From Candidatus Woesearchaeota archaeon (GTDB lineage Archaea > Nanobdellota > Nanobdellia > Woesearchaeales > WJKL01), in assembly GCA_019322455.1 (NCBI GenBank), contig JAHWIT010000001.1, forward strand, positions 1-5,993: a DNA stretch of 5,993 bases, in the 5' to 3' direction. Made by a program: the position numbers and the translations under genes. The notes beneath the pieces were generated by a model that saw only the letters and a program-made list of their open reading frames with translations, ran no database searches and was not told where the DNA came from. Below, piece after piece: positions 5,174 to 5,993 of this stretch; positions within the stretch are counted from its first letter, which is position 1, and each line of letters opens with the position of its first letter.

Positions 5174-5304
5174 GTGAAGAAAATCAAACATATGATTTTG
5201 AACAAAGAGAGTATGACTTAGATCCAGCTAAAGTAATGAATGTAATATCAATTACTCCAGATGGATTATATCATGTTGGAGAACGATATTCAAGAGGTGA
5301 ATGA
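5170..5304 (+). CDS. Small unrecognised 44-residue protein
   Basis: An ORF from ATG at 5170 to TGA at 5302-5304 encodes a 44-residue acidic protein: MSEENQTYDFEQREYDLDP, then a short helix or strand (AKVMNVISI), then TPDGLYHVGERYSRGE. It has no cysteine and no membrane segment. Real-gene evidence is contextual but good: a GAGG site eight bases upstream in a cassette identical to that of the preceding gene, eleven bases from that gene's stop, and a GAGGTGA site for the next gene within its own last codons. The C-terminal DGLYHVGERY pattern could be a beta-hairpin. Function is unknown; a small adaptor between the helical protein and the membrane protein is one possibility. Confidence 0.7.
   Translation: MSEENQTYDFEQREYDLDPAKVMNVISITPDGLYHVGERYSRGE
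5294..5300 (+). promoter_or_regulatory. Strong Shine-Dalgarno site GAGGTGA deciding the start at 5307
   Basis: GAGGTGA is fully complementary to the archaeal 16S rRNA tail core. It abuts the ATG at 5301 with no spacer, but lies six bases before the ATG at 5307. The spacing favours 5307, giving a protein beginning MCEYC rather than MKMCEYC. The ATGA overlap at 5301-5304 keeps 5301 possible. Confidence 0.65.
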
Positions 5305-5306
5305 AA

Positions 5307-5666
5307 ATGTGCGAATACTGTATTACAAAAATAAATAGGGAATTTATCAAAACTCCTATTATTGATGAAGCAGAGCTTTATCGAAGATTAGCTAGAGAAT
5401 CAAGAACAGCAACTGAACCTGTAGAAGATTCTTTGGAAAATACAGTGCAAAATACTTCTCGAAAAGGAGCAGTTGCAGGATTAGTAGTTGGTGCAATTGC
5501 AGGAGCATATCTTACTCATAAAGGAATGGACTGGTTGAATATTCCAGCTGCATTACAGTGCGTAGCAGAGGTAGCAGCAGCTTTGCTTTCTGGAGCATAT
5601 TTTTCAGGAATTGGAAATAAGATAGGAGAGTATGTTGGCTTAAGAACATTAGCAGAAGGTGAATAG
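5307..5666 (+). CDS. Small membrane protein with N-terminal CxxC and glycine zipper
   Basis: I do not recognise the family. The 119-residue protein opens with C2-E-Y-C5, a possible metal-binding or redox pair. A charged, probably helical region follows (21-50: EAELYRRLARES). The first hydrophobic segment (about 54-70) carries G54, G58, G62 and G66 in strict GxxxGxxxGxxxG spacing, a glycine zipper known to pack transmembrane helices. A second hydrophobic segment (about 79-101) is alanine-rich and contains C85. The tail is short. RK before the first segment and HK after it leave topology uncertain; a hairpin with both ends in the cytoplasm is most likely. The start at 5307 is preferred over 5301 (which adds MK) on ribosome-site spacing. 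It nearly overlaps the 44-residue gene, so translational coupling is expected. Confidence 0.75.
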   Translation: MCEYCITKINREFIKTPIIDEAELYRRLARESRTATEPVEDSLENTVQNTSRKGAVAGLVVGAIAGAYLTHKGMDWLNIPAALQCVAEVAAALLSGAYFSGIGNKIGEYVGLRTLAEGE

Positions 5667-5670
5667 AAAA

Positions 5671-5724
5671 GTGCAAGAAATAATTGAAAAAGGAGGAGTA
5701 GGGCTTTTTTTCAAGATAAAATAA
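5671..5724 (+). CDS. Possible 17-codon ORF or gene remnant
   Basis: GTG at 5671 lies eight bases after GGTGA (5658-5662), in a cassette (GGTGAATAGAAAAGTG) closely matching those of the upstream genes. It reads MQEIIEKGGVGLFFKIK and stops at TAA 5722-5724. The initiation signal is convincing, but the product is very short and overlaps the T run at 5705-5711. It may be a true micropeptide, the start of a decayed fourth operon gene, or chance. Confidence 0.3.
   Translation: MQEIIEKGGVGLFFKIK
5705..5711 (+). terminator. Oligo-T putative terminator of the 4358 operon
   Basis: Seven consecutive T follow AGGAGTAGGGC, the longest T run on this strand between the membrane protein gene and the next gene. 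An intrinsic archaeal terminator of the poly-U type is plausible here. No convincing stem precedes it. It lies inside the small ORF at 5671-5724, which argues that at least one of the two calls is wrong. Confidence 0.4.
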
Positions 5725-5754
5725 TGACTATTTTTAAATCAACTAAAATTAAAA

Positions 5755-5993
5755 ATGGCTTCAAAATATTTGATAAATAAAATAGGGAAATATAATGATA
5801 ACTATTATGTTAAGGATTATAATTTAGAAAGTATTGTTTATGATTCTTTTTATACCAAATCTGGAAAAGGCAAAAAATTAAGTTATGGTGATTTATATAG
5901 AGATTTTGAAAATTTAGTTCCATCAGAACCTACTTTTACTCCAGATCAAACAAAGGCAATAGAAGAAACTGCTAAAAAACTTGGATTAGATCC
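5755..5993 (+). CDS. 5' part of an unrecognised gene running off the window
   Basis: An open frame from ATG at 5755 continues to the window end for 79 complete codons. It begins MASKYLINKIGKYNDNYY, is rich in Y, K, N, D and L to about residue 54, then has a proline-bearing linker (LVPSEPTFTP, 54-63) and the start of a helix (DQTKAIEETAKKLGLD). No ribosome site is obvious. A weak TATA-like ATAAAATA at 5716-5723 would place transcription start near 5746, giving a very short leader. The layout (low-complexity K/N/Y region, proline linker, then folded part) echoes the 532-residue kinase-like protein, suggesting a shared type of N-terminal region. I cannot align the two convincingly by eye. Identity of the main domain lies beyond the window. 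Confidence 0.65.
   Translation, partial: MASKYLINKIGKYNDNYYVKDYNLESIVYDSFYTKSGKGKKLSYGDLYRDFENLVPSEPTFTPDQTKAIEETAKKLGLD

Noticed and set aside
5724..5780. 18-codon ORF starting MTIFKSTK
   Set aside because: No ribosome site, and it overlaps the longer open frame at 5755 in another phase.
1..5993. tRNA, rRNA, insertion sequence or integrase
   Set aside because: No tRNA-like cloverleaf or TTCGA-type arm in context, no rRNA segments, no transposase motifs and no terminal inverted repeats were found by eye on either strand.

Overview
The window looks like a piece of an AT-rich archaeal chromosome, most likely from a small-genome DPANN lineage of the Woesearchaeota/Pacearchaeota kind. The lineage is inference. 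Direct support for Archaea is the promoter form: three transcription units begin with a CGAAAG (BRE-like) element abutting an ATTTAWA TATA box 25-40 bases before the start codon. One of these units appears leaderless. There is also an AbrB-PhoU fusion protein, a domain pairing characteristic of archaea, and Shine-Dalgarno sites of the GGTGA/GAGG type.

Layout. Positions 1-226 are intergenic, with a compound inverted repeat (31-65) and the promoter of the first operon. A 142-residue acidic protein of unknown function (227-655) overlaps a calcineurin-like metallophosphoesterase (652-1545) by four bases. After a T-rich gap and a near-copy of the same promoter comes a 532-residue protein (1664-3262). 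It joins a low-complexity K/N/Y/I/D-rich N-terminal region to an aminoglycoside-phosphotransferase/kinase-like domain. It converges on the minus-strand AbrB-PhoU gene (3259-4158), and the two stop codons interlock in one TTAA.

The divergent region 4159-4357 carries back-to-back promoters, an 11-base direct repeat spaced exactly 60 bases apart, a small inverted repeat at the predicted transcript start, and an 8-codon upstream ORF ending in an ATGA overlap with the next gene. This starts a tight operon of unrecognised genes: a 266-residue helical protein (4358-5158), a 44-residue protein (5170-5304) and a 119-residue membrane protein with an N-terminal CxxC and a glycine-zipper helix (5307-5666). 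A 17-codon ORF or gene remnant (5671-5724) may follow. The starts in this block share a repeated initiation cassette. A further gene begins at 5755 and runs off the end. Its first 79 residues resemble in composition the N-terminal region of the 532-residue protein.

The genes with recognisable families (phosphoesterase, kinase-like, PhoU) suggest phosphate or phosphoryl-transfer themes, but no pathway can be assembled. The most novel part is the 4274-5724 operon with its structured leader and unrecognised products. I saw no rRNA, tRNA, CRISPR array or transposase.
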